Source of the DNA: an uncultured Peptococcaceae bacterium
GTDB taxonomy: Bacteria > Bacillota > Desulfitobacteriia > Desulfitobacteriales > Syntrophobotulaceae
Direction: 5' to 3'
DNA: 6,491 nucleotides
Assembly: GCA_937892995.1 (NCBI GenBank)
Contig: CALBJS010000250.1
Coordinates: 1 to 6,491, forward strand
In this document: piece after piece, positions 6,438-6,491 of the stretch
Layout: every line of letters begins with the position of its first letter
Position numbering within the stretch: position 1 is the first letter of the stretch
Notes under the pieces: model-generated
What the model saw: the letters and a program-made list of their open reading frames with translations, nothing else
What the model was told of the DNA's origin: nothing
Database searches by the model: none
Made by a program: the position numbers and the translations under genes

Positions 6438-6491
6438 ATCGAGTAGGAGGTAATCAATTATTTTAATTCCCGTCCTCTCACACCACCAGGC
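6438..6491 (-). mobile_element. Group II intron, 3' end (domain V end and domain VI), cut by right edge
   Basis: Read on the - strand from the window edge, GCCTGGTGG (6491-6483) looks like the 3' strand of domain V. It is followed by a TGT linker and then a hairpin that fits domain VI. GAG (6479-6477) pairs with CTC (6443-6441), A6444 is bulged, AGGA (6476-6473) pairs with TCCT (6448-6445), GG (6471-6470) pairs with CC (6450-6449), and a distal AATTA/TAATT stem closes on an AAA loop. The bulged A6444 would be the branch point, the seventh nucleotide from a 3' end at 6438, and the intron would finish in CGAT, matching the AY-3' rule. The string GGTGGTGTGAGAGGACGG is also one I recognise from bacterial retrotransposon-type introns. 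The catalytic 5' strand of domain V, any reverse transcriptase/maturase gene and the 5' end lie beyond the window, so whether the intron is full length or active is unknown. Confidence 0.82.

Noticed and set aside
5494..6491. Possibility that the intron, lepB and the aminotransferase form one novel regulatory or defence system
   Set aside because: lepB and the aminotransferase are ordinary enzymes with all catalytic residues present; nothing beyond proximity links them to the intron.

Overview
The window looks like chromosomal DNA of a low-to-moderate GC Firmicute, most likely a Clostridia member of the Peptococcaceae type. This is inferred from strong AGGAGG-like ribosome binding sites, AT-rich intergenic DNA, a Bacillus-type (SipS-like) signal peptidase, and the combination of DUF362 and DUF815 proteins. 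The exact taxon cannot be fixed from the sequence alone.

Layout from left to right: (1) the 3' end of an RluA-family rRNA/tRNA pseudouridine synthase gene on the + strand, cut by the left edge; (2) a complete rmuC-type gene on the - strand, converging on it; (3) a 148-bp divergent promoter region; (4) a DUF362 protein on the + strand with a cysteine-rich C-terminus; (5) a - strand block, in transcription order lepB (signal peptidase I), a PLP-dependent aminotransferase and a DUF815 AAA+ ATPase, whose last gene overlaps the end of the DUF362 gene tail to tail by 9 bp; (6) about 360 bp of AT-rich DNA with no supportable gene but plausible lepB promoter elements; (7) at the right edge, the 3' end of a group II intron (end of domain V plus a complete domain VI with a bulged branch-point A) in the same orientation as lepB.

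How the genes relate: lepB and the aminotransferase are directly abutted (TAAATG), with the aminotransferase ribosome binding site inside the lepB coding end, so they are very probably co-transcribed and translationally coupled. The DUF815 ATPase follows after a 61-bp AT-rich gap with no visible terminator and may belong to the same transcript. Nothing links these genes into one pathway; most look like ordinary housekeeping or accessory chromosomal genes. The points most worth a second look are the intron end at the right edge, the unusual five-cysteine C-terminal module of the DUF362 protein, and the large uncharacterised N-terminal region of the DUF815 ATPase. I did not find convincing evidence of a wholly new multi-gene system.
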